DNA of 55,109 bases from an uncultured Candidatus Poseidoniales archaeon (GCA_902573085.1 CACGHY010000006.1:1-55109), one strand, 5' to 3'; positions 7,678-16,158 are shown, counted from the stretch's first letter. Notes: generated by a model not told the origin, from the sequence alone. Numbers and translations: made by a program.

Positions 7678-8847
7678 TCACTCCAGATCTCTGATGGAGA
7701 ACGCCTGAACTCCCAGTTTCAGAGATTGGGGGCCCACTGTCTTACCTACGACATTGTTTATTCCAGCACCCGATGCTAGTTCGTGAATCCGATCTGTAAC
7801 CTTACCCGAGAAGACTAGTCCTTGGGCTCCTTCGGTTTCACCAAGAGCAGACTCTAAGTCCTTCGCACTTACAGGCTCAGAGCCGGTTCCATCGGCCTGA
7901 ACAATTACTGTGTAGTTTCTTTTGAGTCCGTCCATCATCGGTGCCCATCCTTTGATCTCATCTGATGCTTCCATAGTCGGTTTTCCTTTACCGACTGATG
8001 CATCGTCATCTTTCTGTATCTCTGTCTGAATCCTAGCGACTGCCTTGGATGCCGGTTCTTTCTGTCCAAGGCACTTGGTCACAACCTTGCCCTCTAGATG
8101 CTCAACTTCCCTACTCTGCGGTGCGAACGCAACATGAGTCAGTGACTTACCTAGTGTACCGCTAATCTCCATTAGCAGAAGCTTGCCACCTCGGTCTCCA
8201 TCCAAGAAAGCAGTAACTGTCTTCTTCTTGGATGCCAACTCCGCCAGTTCCGGCTTTATTCCGGAGCCCATGGTTGCGATGGCGTTGTTGATCCCAAACT
8301 TCAGTAGGTTTCGGACATCATTTCTACCCTCAACTATGATTATCGCATCAGAGTTCTTCACATTTGGACCGGCAGTCATCTCTTGGTAGTCTGTCTCAGT
8401 ATCAAGCGTCAACACCGCTCTGACCTCATCAAGGATATTCTTCGACTCTCCAGATGCAGAGTTCACAATGTTCAGGAGAAGCTGCTTTGCTCTGTCGATG
8501 ACGTGGTCTCTCTTCGCTGACCTAACGTTCTCTATCTCCTTTACCTTGATTACGGCCTTGCATGGCCCTATCCTATCGATAGTCTCCAGTGCAGCACCGA
8601 TTACTGCAGTGCTTACCTGATCTATCGAGGAAGAGACTTCTAGGGTTCCCTGGACACGTCCCTTGTGGTTGTTCAAACTCACATCTACGTGTCCGATTCT
8701 CCCGGTCTGCTGGAGTTTCCTGAGCTGCAGACCTTCTCCTAGAAGCCCCTCAGTCTGGCCGAAAATAGCACCCACGACATCCTTGCGTGCTACGGTACCA
8801 TCGACTCTGATTGTTGCATGTATTACGTATTTTCCTTCATTTGCCAT
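7678..8847 (-). CDS. dnaG: Archaeal DnaG-type primase
   Basis: This is the archaeal DnaG homologue, a TOPRIM-domain protein known both for primase activity and as a subunit of the archaeal exosome. The protein is 389 residues from the ATG at 8847 (MANEGKYVIH); the frame is open upstream but that part does not resemble the family. The N-terminal archaeal-specific domain (about 1-165) is followed by the TOPRIM domain with its glutamate in IIVEGRND (Glu173) and the acidic pair in FLDGDRGG (Asp216, Asp218), which are the metal-binding residues. A variable linker and a C-terminal domain follow. A GC-rich set of inverted repeats lies in its leader. The gene is divergent from the gene at 9020. Confidence 0.96.
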   Translation of the reverse strand: MANEGKYVIHATIRVDGTVARKDVVGAIFGQTEGLLGEGLQLRKLQQTGRIGHVDVSLNNHKGRVQGTLEVSSSIDQVSTAVIGAALETIDRIGPCKAVIKVKEIENVRSAKRDHVIDRAKQLLLNIVNSASGESKNILDEVRAVLTLDTETDYQEMTAGPNVKNSDAIIIVEGRNDVRNLLKFGINNAIATMGSGIKPELAELASKKKTVTAFLDGDRGGKLLLMEISGTLGKSLTHVAFAPQSREVEHLEGKVVTKCLGQKEPASKAVARIQTEIQKDDDASVGKGKPTMEASDEIKGWAPMMDGLKRNYTVIVQADGTGSEPVSAKDLESALGETEGAQGLVFSGKVTDRIHELASGAGINNVVGKTVGPQSLKLGVQAFSIRDLE

Positions 8848-8870
8848 ATTTTTCAAATCCTTTGCTTCTC

Positions 8871-8942
8871 GGCCCCAAACCGGGGCCTTGCCCCCTTTTT
8901 TGCCAGTTTGGCTAGGGGGGTTCGGATGGGCGCAAGGCGCCC
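8871..8942 (-). promoter_or_regulatory. Structured GC-rich leader of dnaG (three stem-loops)
   Basis: Three perfect inverted repeats sit in 72 bases just upstream of the dnaG ATG. They are GGCCCC/GGGGCC at 8871-8876 and 8882-8887, GCCA/TGGC at 8902-8905 and 8909-8912 nested inside CCCCC (8891-8895)/GGGGG (8915-8919), and GGGCGC/GCGCCC at 8928-8933 and 8937-8942. Transcribed leftward, the first two would lie in the 5' UTR of dnaG, ending about 24 bases before the start codon. Such consecutive stable hairpins are unusual in a genome with otherwise short leaders. They could be a cis-regulatory element, an RNA-processing site or a small structured RNA; the sequence does not tell which. Confidence 0.55.
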
Positions 8943-8953
8943 GCGAGTGGGCT

Positions 8954-8968
8954 GATAAGCATATTATC
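8954..8968. promoter_or_regulatory. Dyad with TATA-like core between dnaG and the gene at 9020
   Basis: The inverted repeat GATAA/TTATC (8954-8958, 8964-8968) encloses an AT-rich core that reads as a TATA-like element on both strands. It is about 50 bases before the rightward ATG at 9020 and just upstream of the dnaG leader hairpins. It may be a shared bidirectional core promoter. No experimental start site is known. Confidence 0.4.
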
Positions 8969-9019
8969 GGGGGATAGGGGTATAGATGAATCCTCCTGTT
9001 AACCGAGGATGCTTTTCTG

Positions 9020-9553
9020 ATGACACATACCCAGTGGTTAAGTCTAGTATCTATATCGGGATACGTGGCAGAAGAGTCGTGGCTCGAGGATGATCGCTCT
9101 CGAGTATTCATGAACGCTTCTATACTGGCTCTCAAAGACGGGCAATTATCCAATGGAGAGAAGAGAATCTTAGTGAAACTAGCACACGCCTTGCGACTCC
9201 AGGAGGACGAGCCTAAGCGGATTTACGATGCTATTCTATCTGGAAAGACGGACACGATCAGTGGAGATGGACTAGGGCATAGCGAGAAGATAGTAGTATA
9301 CGGTCAAGTGCTAGAGGCAATGCTGATCCACACGGATAGATCAGAAGAGGTAATTGCTCAAATAGCGTATCTTAGAAAGATGTTCGGCATAGAGGAGGCC
9401 GAGCACAGGGCCATTTCAAGAAGTCTGGATCGGCAGTTAGAGGAAATCGTCCATCGTTCTTTCATAGAAGAGTATCGAGTCCGTCTGAATGAGACAGGAG
9501 ACGCGCTAAGACAGATTTCTTCACAACTACTGGAGCGAGTTGTTCGTCGATAG
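9020..9553 (+). CDS. TerB-like helical protein
   Basis: This is a 177-residue, all-helical, acidic protein without signal peptide. The segment SILALKDGQLSNGEKRILVKLAHALRL (quoted in part: LKDGQLSNGEKRIL, about 38-51) resembles the first helical pair and acidic loop of TerB/DjlA-type domains, which are found in tellurite-resistance and stress-related proteins and may bind divalent metals. A second helical pair (QIAYLRKMFGIEEAEHRAIS) has the same flavour. The biochemical role is unknown. It starts a three-gene run of small proteins (9020, 9587, 10269) ahead of mobA with short gaps, so the group is probably co-expressed. Confidence 0.5.
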   Translation: MTHTQWLSLVSISGYVAEESWLEDDRSRVFMNASILALKDGQLSNGEKRILVKLAHALRLQEDEPKRIYDAILSGKTDTISGDGLGHSEKIVVYGQVLEAMLIHTDRSEEVIAQIAYLRKMFGIEEAEHRAISRSLDRQLEEIVHRSFIEEYRVRLNETGDALRQISSQLLERVVRR

Positions 9554-9586
9554 CGTCAAATTTACAACAGGGAACCAGTAGTTGAT

Positions 9587-10237
9587 ATGAGTGGTGTGTT
9601 GGTCCTCGATGAGTTCCTTGAGAGCCAGCCGAATAGAGTGCACAAATCACACAGGAAGCTAGCTAGAGTAGTGCGTGAGGCATACCCGATAGGGGTGCCA
9701 GCACTGATCATGAAGTCAAGTACAGATAGACTGGGAGCGTCTGCTGGATACTCTTTCCACCTAGGAACACCAGATGACATCCTCAGAAGAATTGCTTCCT
9801 GGTTGATTACAAATGCCAATTACAATCAGGACGTGCTATGGAGTCTTGTCCGGAATCTGTGGTCAAGGCACGGAAGGGAGGATGTTGCTCTTTCCGCTCT
9901 GCTTCTTGCGAATTTGGACCATCAGGCAGCTGGTACGGACCCTTGGGACATACTATCTTCATTGATTAATACCAAGGAGCCTGCAGATGCGCTTCTGCTA
10001 AGTATTGAAGAGGTACTCAGAGCGGGTCATGGAGGACCAAGTAAAATGCAGTACAGAAAATGGTGCTCTGGTAAGAAGGTACAGACTCACCTAGCGCTTA
10101 TTTCAGCGTTCGCTAGCCAGAACTCGGGTTTAGACATCCCTCCGGAGATAATTGTACTACTCCTAGATGTAGATGTCCCAGACGGCGATTCTCTTCTGGG
10201 TCGTATCAGAGGCAGGTTTTCAGAACCCAAACCATAG
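9587..10237 (+). CDS. Hypothetical helical-repeat protein, 216 aa
   Basis: I cannot assign a family. The protein is predicted almost entirely helical, soluble, with segments such as LWSLVRNLWSRHGREDVALS and WDILSSLINTKEPADALLLS that have the look of HEAT-like helical pairs; a distant relation to AlkD-type HEAT proteins is conceivable but no catalytic residues can be placed. It is 33 bases downstream of the TerB-like gene and 31 bases upstream of a 69-residue helical protein, so it likely works with them. Start ATG 9587. Confidence 0.6.
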   Translation: MSGVLVLDEFLESQPNRVHKSHRKLARVVREAYPIGVPALIMKSSTDRLGASAGYSFHLGTPDDILRRIASWLITNANYNQDVLWSLVRNLWSRHGREDVALSALLLANLDHQAAGTDPWDILSSLINTKEPADALLLSIEEVLRAGHGGPSKMQYRKWCSGKKVQTHLALISAFASQNSGLDIPPEIIVLLLDVDVPDGDSLLGRIRGRFSEPKP

Positions 10238-10268
10238 TACTAATTCGTCCTTAGCCCCCGTAATCACC

Positions 10269-10478
10269 ATGGTCGAGCGCCTGTTGCCATCGGATGACCC
10301 CGTAGCAGAGGAAGTTCTCGAGTGGACAATAAAGAGAGATGCCCAAGATATTGCCCAGTTAATGGAATGGCTTGTAGAAACCACTGCAAGGAAGGATCGG
10401 GAGATGCTCATAAACCGTGCATTGGATCTTATGGAGGAGATTAATCATGCACTAAAGCGGCTTGACGATCTAAGGTGA
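10269..10478 (+). CDS. Small helical hypothetical protein, 69 aa
   Basis: The ATG at 10269 gives MVERLLPSDDPVAEEVLEW followed by two amphipathic helices ending NHALKRLDDLR. The frame is open further upstream into the preceding gene, but that part is non-protein-like. No family is recognised. The stop is 4 bases before the mobA start, which implies co-transcription. It is probably a small partner or coiled-coil-like protein of the two preceding genes. Confidence 0.55.
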   Translation: MVERLLPSDDPVAEEVLEWTIKRDAQDIAQLMEWLVETTARKDREMLINRALDLMEEINHALKRLDDLR

Positions 10479-10482
10479 GCAT

Positions 10483-11040
10483 ATGAGGTCTCTATTACTT
10501 GCAGGAGGGAGGTCCTCTAGGATGGGAATAGACAAGGCAATGATTGAGATAGGTGGTCACTCAATGATTTCAAGAGTAGTCAGGGCACTGACTCTCGCAG
10601 AGTTGGAGCCAATCAGAATCGCTGTTGCTAACCCTGAAGATATCGAGAAATATGGTAGTGAGGTAGGCCCGGACGCAGAGGTCGAATGGGTTTTGGATGC
10701 CAGAACTCACGCTGGCCCGATTGATGCTATTGAGGAGGCGCTTCTGGACTCTGGATGCGATGAAATCATACAGTTAGCGGCAGTAGACTACCCCTGGGTG
10801 ACAGAGGGTTTGTTCATCTCTTTGCAGGACGGTCTGAATGATGATAATGCCCTAATAATGCCCCATGATGGGGAAATGTCCCACCCTCTCCTGGCGTTGA
10901 TTCGCAGCGAGGAGGTTCTGGGAATGTTGCATTCCGACAGAAGGCCGCTTAGAGTACAGTTCTCAGAGGCCAGACATTCGATACTAATTGAAGAGCCTGA
11001 AATTCTTCGGAATGTGAATTCACCCGAGGACCTCGAGTGA
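10483..11040 (+). CDS. mobA: Molybdenum cofactor guanylyltransferase-like nucleotidyltransferase
   Basis: This 185-residue protein has a MobA-type nucleotidyltransferase fold. The N-terminal signature LLAGGRSSRMGIDKA (residues about 4-18) is the GTP-binding G-rich loop with the conserved Arg and Lys. AVDYPWVTEGL matches the DxP metal-site region, and the C-terminal NVNSPEDLE is the family NINTPEDL signature. MobA attaches GMP to molybdopterin to make the guanine dinucleotide cofactor. A MOSC-domain gene at 25373 is the only other possible Mo-cofactor-related gene in the window. The 3' end overlaps convergent purN by 21 bases. Confidence 0.88.
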   Translation: MRSLLLAGGRSSRMGIDKAMIEIGGHSMISRVVRALTLAELEPIRIAVANPEDIEKYGSEVGPDAEVEWVLDARTHAGPIDAIEEALLDSGCDEIIQLAAVDYPWVTEGLFISLQDGLNDDNALIMPHDGEMSHPLLALIRSEEVLGMLHSDRRPLRVQFSEARHSILIEEPEILRNVNSPEDLE

Positions 11041-11667
11041 AACTCCCCCAGAGCAGAGAAGATCGATAATTGCAGGGTATAGGGTATGCTCGACCTTCTT
11101 GACTCTATTCTGGAGTGACTCCTCATCGTCGTCAGGTAGAATGCGCACCTCTCTTTGAGCGAGAATAGGGCCTGTATCAACCCCCTCATCAACAAGGTGT
11201 ACAGTACAACCCGTGGTTTTGGCGCCTGCAGCGAGTGCGTCTCGGTGAGCATGAGCCCCGGGGAAGGCTGGAAGTAGAGACGGATGAATATTCAGGAGTC
11301 GTCCCTTCCATATTGCTACAAAGGATGGTGTCAGGATTCTCATATACCCACTGAGAACAACTAGTTCAACCCCGGAAGATTCGAGTTGGTCCAGTATCAT
11401 ACTCTCGTGTGCTAGACGACGCTCGGTGCTCTGCAGTCCCCTTGGAAGTGGAATCCCCATTGTGTCGATTCCCGCACTCCTTCCATGCTCTAGTCCTCCG
11501 GCATTATCACTATCTGCAATTACCAAAACCGTCCGATGACACCTCGGCTCGGAAGACTGGAACGATAGTAGGGAAGACAGTCCTGATCCGCCTCCTGAAA
11601 TAAGAACGGCCAACCTCAGCGGCTCTTCGATAGAAGCTACTCTAGGCAGAACGAATGGCGCCCCCAT
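11020..11667 (-). CDS. purN: Phosphoribosylglycinamide formyltransferase
   Basis: PurN uses 10-formyl-tetrahydrofolate to formylate GAR, the third step of purine synthesis. The 215-residue protein shows the N-terminal LAVLISGGGSGLSSLL phosphate-binding loop, VVLSGYMRILTPSFV, the catalytic NIHPSLLPAFPGAHAHRDAL block with the essential Asn and His, and GCTVHLVDEGVDTGPIL with the catalytic Asp. The start is uncertain: ATG at 11667 is chosen over a TTG at 11712. With purH at 14575 it supplies both folate-dependent steps of the purine route in this window. Confidence 0.95.
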   Translation of the reverse strand: MGAPFVLPRVASIEEPLRLAVLISGGGSGLSSLLSFQSSEPRCHRTVLVIADSDNAGGLEHGRSAGIDTMGIPLPRGLQSTERRLAHESMILDQLESSGVELVVLSGYMRILTPSFVAIWKGRLLNIHPSLLPAFPGAHAHRDALAAGAKTTGCTVHLVDEGVDTGPILAQREVRILPDDDEESLQNRVKKVEHTLYPAIIDLLCSGGVSLEVLG

Positions 11668-11749
11668 GTCTTTCTGGTGGGGAGTTTCCGCTTGAGTCTT
11701 CGGATAACTCAAACTTAAACGAAGGCGGGGTTACCAGGGTGTGTAGTTC

Positions 11750-12241
11750 ATGGAAGAAACAGCCACCATTGACGAAATTGTTGAGAGATACTGCGTATCG
11801 AGCAATCCATTTCTGAGTCGTTTGTACGTTGGGCTAGGATTCCTGTTCATAGGTTTTGCAATAATCGGCATTTGGGTCCCGGGATGGCCCACGGTCTCTT
11901 GGGCTGTACCAGCGGCCTTTCTCTTCTCGTATTCCAGCGAGAGAATGTTTAGGTGGACTCTTACGAATCGATTCTTCGGCTCCGCTATGTTCGATTACTA
12001 TGCATCTGGAAAGACTGTGCCGAGTCATGCAAAAATAGCGATCATTGCTCTTATTGGATTGATGTCTGCCATATCGGCGGCCTTCGTCTGGAAGGTTTCT
12101 ACACTTGGTGATGGAGAAATTTTAGAGCCAACCTCATGGAATGGTGCTGATCCGGGATATGGAGCTGTGACCATTATCCTAGTCGGCCTTTTCGGCATAT
12201 TTTACGTCGCAACCAGAGTCAGAATCAGAGAAATAGGCTGA
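11750..12241 (+). CDS. DUF454 (YbaN-like) membrane protein
   Basis: This 163-residue inner-membrane protein has two N-terminal hydrophobic helices around GFLFIGFAIIGIWVPGWPTV and SWAVPAAFLFSYSSERMF, then a conserved FRWTLTNRFFGSAMFDYY and KTVPSHAKI, which together are the DUF454/YbaN signature. Two further membrane helices follow (about 95-115 and 130-155). The function of the family is not established. It is divergent from purN across an 80-base gap (37 bases if the longer purN start is used). Confidence 0.8.
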   Translation: MEETATIDEIVERYCVSSNPFLSRLYVGLGFLFIGFAIIGIWVPGWPTVSWAVPAAFLFSYSSERMFRWTLTNRFFGSAMFDYYASGKTVPSHAKIAIIALIGLMSAISAAFVWKVSTLGDGEILEPTSWNGADPGYGAVTIILVGLFGIFYVATRVRIREIG

Positions 12242-12286
12242 CTCAAACTCTTTTTGCAGATGACCAATCCGCGGATATAGAGAACC

Positions 12287-13429
12287 ATGGACTTCGATAC
12301 AATCTCAGTAAGAGGCAAGAGCAAGCCAGACCCGACGACAGGTGCTATAATACCCCCAATATACCAGACCGCGACCTATGTATTGGAGGAGATAGGAGTC
12401 GACAAGGGGTTCGACTACACTCGCTCATCCAATCCCACCAGGCAAGATTTAGAGGAGCATTTAGCTGCATTGGAGGGAGGAAAATACGGGATAGCTTTCT
12501 CCAGTGGAATGGCAAGTGCGGACAGTTGTATGAAGCTTCTGAAACAGGGCGATCACGTTGTCTGCTGTGACGACGTGTATGGTGGGACTGCCAGACTTTT
12601 CAACAATCTGATGACGAACTATGGAGTAGAGTTCACCTACGTTGACTCACAGGTGGCGGAGAATGTCCAGAAGGCTATAAGACCAGAAACAAAGATGGTG
12701 TGGGTAGAAACCCCAACGAATCCACTGTTGAAGGTAACAGATCTAGATGCTGTGGGGAAAATAGCGAAAAGTAACGATCTTCTCTATGTTGTTGATACTA
12801 CGTTCGCTACTCCGGTTTTCCTCAGACCTCTTGAGTATGGGGCCGATCTAGTGCTTCACAGTACCACGAAGTATCTTAGTGGACATAACCAGATAATCGG
12901 AGGGGCAATAATTACCAATAGAGACGATCTATTTGATCAGTTGAAGTACATCCAGAAGAGCGTTGGAGCAGTACCTAGCCCCTTCGATTGTTGGTTGGTG
13001 ATCATGGGTCTGAAGACGCTTCATCTGAGGATGCACAGGCATTGGGAGAACGCGGAGAAGATAGCCTCCTATTTGGAGGGCCATCCAAAGGTGTCCAAGG
13101 TGGTCTATCCTGGATTGAAATCACATCCCATGCACGACGTGGCTAAAACCCAGATGAAAGGGTACAGTGGGATGATCTCGTTCGAGTTGGAGGGAGGACT
13201 GGAGGCTGGCAAGAAGCTAATGAATTCGGTCGAGTTGTGCCTTCTTGCCGAGAGCTTGGGTGCTGTGGAGACTATGATCACCCATCCTGCAACTATGACT
13301 CATGCGGAGGTTCCTAGAGAGGAGCGTTTGGCCAGAGGGTTCGAGGACGGTCTGGTCAGGCTCTCTGTGGGAATCGAGGACGCAGATGACCTGATAGCTG
13401 ATTTGGACATGGCTTTCGAGAAGGTGTGA
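12287..13429 (+). CDS. Cystathionine gamma-synthase/gamma-lyase family PLP enzyme
   Basis: This 380-residue enzyme of the Cys/Met metabolism PLP family has the family layout. The N-terminal TATYVLEE and YTRSSNPTR phosphate/substrate region is followed by SSGMAS, VDTTFATP with the cofactor-ring Asp, the Schiff-base lysine in LHSTTKYLSGH, and the C-terminal RLSVGIEDADDLIADL. Because it is convergent with and directly abuts a cystathionine beta-synthase gene, cystathionine gamma-lyase activity (cystathionine to cysteine) is the more likely role, but gamma-synthase or beta-lyase activity cannot be separated by sequence alone. It has an intact active site and normal length. Confidence 0.9.
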   Translation: MDFDTISVRGKSKPDPTTGAIIPPIYQTATYVLEEIGVDKGFDYTRSSNPTRQDLEEHLAALEGGKYGIAFSSGMASADSCMKLLKQGDHVVCCDDVYGGTARLFNNLMTNYGVEFTYVDSQVAENVQKAIRPETKMVWVETPTNPLLKVTDLDAVGKIAKSNDLLYVVDTTFATPVFLRPLEYGADLVLHSTTKYLSGHNQIIGGAIITNRDDLFDQLKYIQKSVGAVPSPFDCWLVIMGLKTLHLRMHRHWENAEKIASYLEGHPKVSKVVYPGLKSHPMHDVAKTQMKGYSGMISFELEGGLEAGKKLMNSVELCLLAESLGAVETMITHPATMTHAEVPREERLARGFEDGLVRLSVGIEDADDLIADLDMAFEKV

Positions 13430-14467
13430 TCATTCCCACTCGTTGGGTTCCCAACCATTCTCTCTGAGCCAGTCGTCATTGTAGAACTTCGAAAGGTATG
13501 GGTTACCAGCATCTGGGAGAACTGCGACCACCATGGCTTCCTCGCCGTTCTCCTCTGCCTCCTTGGCAATATCGATGGCCACCTTGATCGATCCTCCGCA
13601 TGAGCCTCCACAGAACATCCCCTCCTTCCTTGCGAGGGCTCTCGCCCATTGGAAGCACTCTCCGTCATCGACCTGACGAATCTCGTCAATTACGGAGAAA
13701 TCGGTTGCAGATGGGATAAAATCCTCTCCGAAGCCCTCAACCTTGTACGTTTCTGGCTCCCCCATGGTCCTCTCTTCGAACCATTGTTTGAGAATGGAGC
13801 CGACTGCATCGACCCCCACTATCCTTGGGGGTTCTGAATCATTAGACTCGGCCATCTCCTTCAATGACTTGGAGGTGCCAGAAATCGTCCCACCAGTGCC
13901 CATGGTGGCTACGAAGTGGGTTATCTTGCCCTGAGTTTGCTCCCAGATCTCCGGTCCTGTTGAGAGGTAGTGGGTCAATGGATTCGCCTCGTGCGAGTAT
14001 TGGTCAGGATACCAGGCTCCGGGTATCTCTCTTGCCAGTCTAGCCGCAACTTCGTAGTACGACCGGGGGTCCTCCTTCTCTACTGCGGTCGGGCAGACGT
14101 GGACCTCAGCACCCATAGCCCGTAGGAGGTCGATCTTCTCCCTACTCATCTTATCTGCCATGGTGAAGATGCAGCGATAGCCCCGCTGTGCGGCAACCAT
14201 TGCTAGTCCTATTCCAGTATTTCCGGAAGTTCCCTCGACGATCGTTCCACCTGGTTTGAGCAGCCCCTTCTCCTCCGCATCTAGAACCATCTGCAAGCCG
14301 ATTCTATCCTTTATCGATCCTCCAGGGTTACATCTCTCAAGTTTTACCCAGACGGAAGTTTTTCCTAGGCCCTCCGTTATTCGGTTCAATCGGATGAGGG
14401 GGGTATTTCCTATGGCTGATACCAAGTCCTCATAGGTATTCGAACGTGCTTGGGCCGGTGTGGACAC
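13430..14467 (-). CDS. Cystathionine beta-synthase (or cysteine synthase), PLP enzyme
   Basis: This 345-residue fold-type II PLP enzyme has the Schiff-base lysine in CNPGGSIKDRIG and the phosphate loop and asparagine in EGTSGNTGIGLA and MGTGGTISG. The blocks GYRCIFTMADKMS, DQYSHEANPLTHYLSTGPEI and VGVDAVGSIL resemble the eukaryote-type cystathionine beta-synthase core more than CysK/CysM. There is no haem domain and no C-terminal CBS pair, so it is the short form. It should condense homocysteine with serine to cystathionine. The start is a GTG at 14467. The stop codon abuts that of the convergent transsulfuration gene with zero bases between. Confidence 0.85.
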   Translation of the reverse strand: MSTPAQARSNTYEDLVSAIGNTPLIRLNRITEGLGKTSVWVKLERCNPGGSIKDRIGLQMVLDAEEKGLLKPGGTIVEGTSGNTGIGLAMVAAQRGYRCIFTMADKMSREKIDLLRAMGAEVHVCPTAVEKEDPRSYYEVAARLAREIPGAWYPDQYSHEANPLTHYLSTGPEIWEQTQGKITHFVATMGTGGTISGTSKSLKEMAESNDSEPPRIVGVDAVGSILKQWFEERTMGEPETYKVEGFGEDFIPSATDFSVIDEIRQVDDGECFQWARALARKEGMFCGGSCGGSIKVAIDIAKEAEENGEEAMVVAVLPDAGNPYLSKFYNDDWLRENGWEPNEWE

Positions 14468-14549
14468 AGTGTTGCATCGAACCTCGCTGTATGATGGTTT
14501 TCACTCGGGGTTTCTTGATGAGTTGTGGTAAAAGTTAGGCACCAGAAGG

Positions 14550-14563
14550 CGCTTCCCGAAGCG
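14550..14563. repeat. Short perfect inverted repeat between purH and the CBS gene
   Basis: CGCTTC (14550-14555) and GAAGCG (14558-14563) form a 6-base perfect dyad with a 2-base centre. It lies 11 bases after the purH stop in the direction of transcription and about 80 bases before the CBS start. It could be an operator for the CBS promoter or a transcript end element; it is too short to decide. Confidence 0.35.
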
Positions 14564-14574
14564 AATACTCGAGC

Positions 14575-16158
14575 CTAATGTCTGAAGAGGCGGATGCCTG
14601 TAAATATCATTGCCATATCATGCTGGTTGGCGGCCTCAATTACTTCATCGTCCCGAATTGAGCCTCCCGGTTGCACAATACTGGTGATTCCGATTTCATT
14701 TGATGTGTCTATTCCATCGCGGAATGGAAAGAAGGCATCGGATATCATCATGGCTCCCTTCGCTCTTTCTCCCGCCCTCCTTGCAGCGATTCGTACTGAC
14801 TCTACCCGACTAGTCTGCCCGGGACCAACTCCCACGGTAGAGTAACCGCTCTCTGTCTTACGTACTAGAATTATCGCATTGGACTGGACTTCCGCGATCA
14901 CAGAGGTACCGAACCTAGCTAGATTTAGCTCGTCTCCGATAAGGGTCTTTTCGGTGACTTGGCTTACGTTATCCCAATCAATGTCAGGAATGCCCTGGAT
15001 TTGGGATAGCCAACCTCCTTGCACTTGTCGAATCTTTGGTTCATCTGTAAGTTCTCCTAATGGGTCAAGAGTCAGGATTCGCCTATTCTTGCTCTCAGAT
15101 AGAATCTCCAAGGCATCCGATTCGTATCCTGGGGCAATCATACATTCAAAGAAGTGGTTTCCGATTGACTCCGCGGTTTCTCTCTCAACCACCTGATCGA
15201 ATGCGATAACACATCCGAATGCGCTTTCTGGGTCGCTAGCCAGTGAGTTTTCCCAGGCAGAGACCTGATTCTCGGAGATAGAGGCCCCACAGGGATTTGT
15301 GTGCTTTATGACTACACAAGAGTAAGTGCCGAAATCGCAAGTCTGCGATATAGACCTGACTAGCCTCAGCGCAGCATCGAGATCCAGGTAGTTGTTGTAT
15401 GAGAGAGGTTTGCCACCATGTTGAACTGCTCTAGAGAGGCCTCTTGGGGCTCCAGGAGATGGGAAGAAAGAAGCTGGTTGGTGAGGATTCTCCCCATACC
15501 TTAGTTCTAGACCCTGATCTGAAGCTGCCAGAATTCTGTTTGGAATCTTACTTCCTGTGAATCTTCCCCACAATTCGTTAGAAACCGCAGCGTCATATGC
15601 TGCGGTAGATTGGAATGCAGATATTGCCAAGTCCCTCCTCAACCTCAAATCGACCCCAGAAGGGTTTCCTTCAGCCTTGGAAAGCGCTTCCATTACCGAT
15701 CTATGCTGATCTGGGTTTGTTATTACTATGACATCTGCATGGTTCTTTGCCGCCGACCTCACCATCGTCGGTCCGCCGATGTCAATCATCTCAATCAGTT
15801 CCTGTTGGCTTGCCGGAGGGTCTCTTGCAGCGGTTTCTTCGAAAGGATACAGGTTTACGCATACCATGTCAATTGACCCATATCCCATTTCCACCAGTTT
15901 TTCCATATCATGTTTAGAATCGCGCCTTGCAAGTATCCCTCCGTGGACTGCGGGGTGTAGGGTCTTGACCCTGCCATCGAATATCTCAGGGTGGCCGGTA
16001 GCCTCTGATACATCCGTTACTTCAATTCCTGAATCTCTTAGTCTGGCTGCGGTTCCACCCGTCGAAAGGATTGCCCAACCCATGGATTGTAACGATTCGG
16101 CCAGTTCCTCGATTCCGGTTTTATCCCAGACGCTGATCAGAGCTGTGGGTCGCTCCAT
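14575..16158 (-). CDS. purH: Bifunctional AICAR formyltransferase / IMP cyclohydrolase
   Basis: PurH catalyses the last two steps of IMP synthesis. The 527-residue protein begins with the MGS-like cyclohydrolase domain (TALISVWDKTGIEELAESL, STGGTAARLRDSGI, VKTLHPAVHGGIL, DMVCVNLYPFE). The transformylase domain follows, with LRYGENPHQPASFF, the catalytic Lys-His in CVVIKHTNPCG, GQTSRVESVRIA, SDAFFPFRDGID and a C terminus ending in TGIRLFRH. All signature blocks are present and the length matches the bacterial-type enzyme. It begins with ATG 16158. The thermosome subunit gene lies immediately upstream on the same strand. Confidence 0.97.
   Translation of the reverse strand: MERPTALISVWDKTGIEELAESLQSMGWAILSTGGTAARLRDSGIEVTDVSEATGHPEIFDGRVKTLHPAVHGGILARRDSKHDMEKLVEMGYGSIDMVCVNLYPFEETAARDPPASQQELIEMIDIGGPTMVRSAAKNHADVIVITNPDQHRSVMEALSKAEGNPSGVDLRLRRDLAISAFQSTAAYDAAVSNELWGRFTGSKIPNRILAASDQGLELRYGENPHQPASFFPSPGAPRGLSRAVQHGGKPLSYNNYLDLDAALRLVRSISQTCDFGTYSCVVIKHTNPCGASISENQVSAWENSLASDPESAFGCVIAFDQVVERETAESIGNHFFECMIAPGYESDALEILSESKNRRILTLDPLGELTDEPKIRQVQGGWLSQIQGIPDIDWDNVSQVTEKTLIGDELNLARFGTSVIAEVQSNAIILVRKTESGYSTVGVGPGQTSRVESVRIAARRAGERAKGAMMISDAFFPFRDGIDTSNEIGITSIVQPGGSIRDDEVIEAANQHDMAMIFTGIRLFRH

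Noticed and set aside
7546-7779. A 77-codon open frame on the + strand across the dnaG end and the aminotransferase relic.
   Set aside because: It runs antisense through two real features, has no family resemblance and no promoter signal.
8848-9153. An N-terminal extension of dnaG by about 100 residues.
   Set aside because: The extra residues are low in protein-like pattern, cover the GC-rich hairpins and are absent from known archaeal DnaG proteins; ATG 8847 matches the family start.
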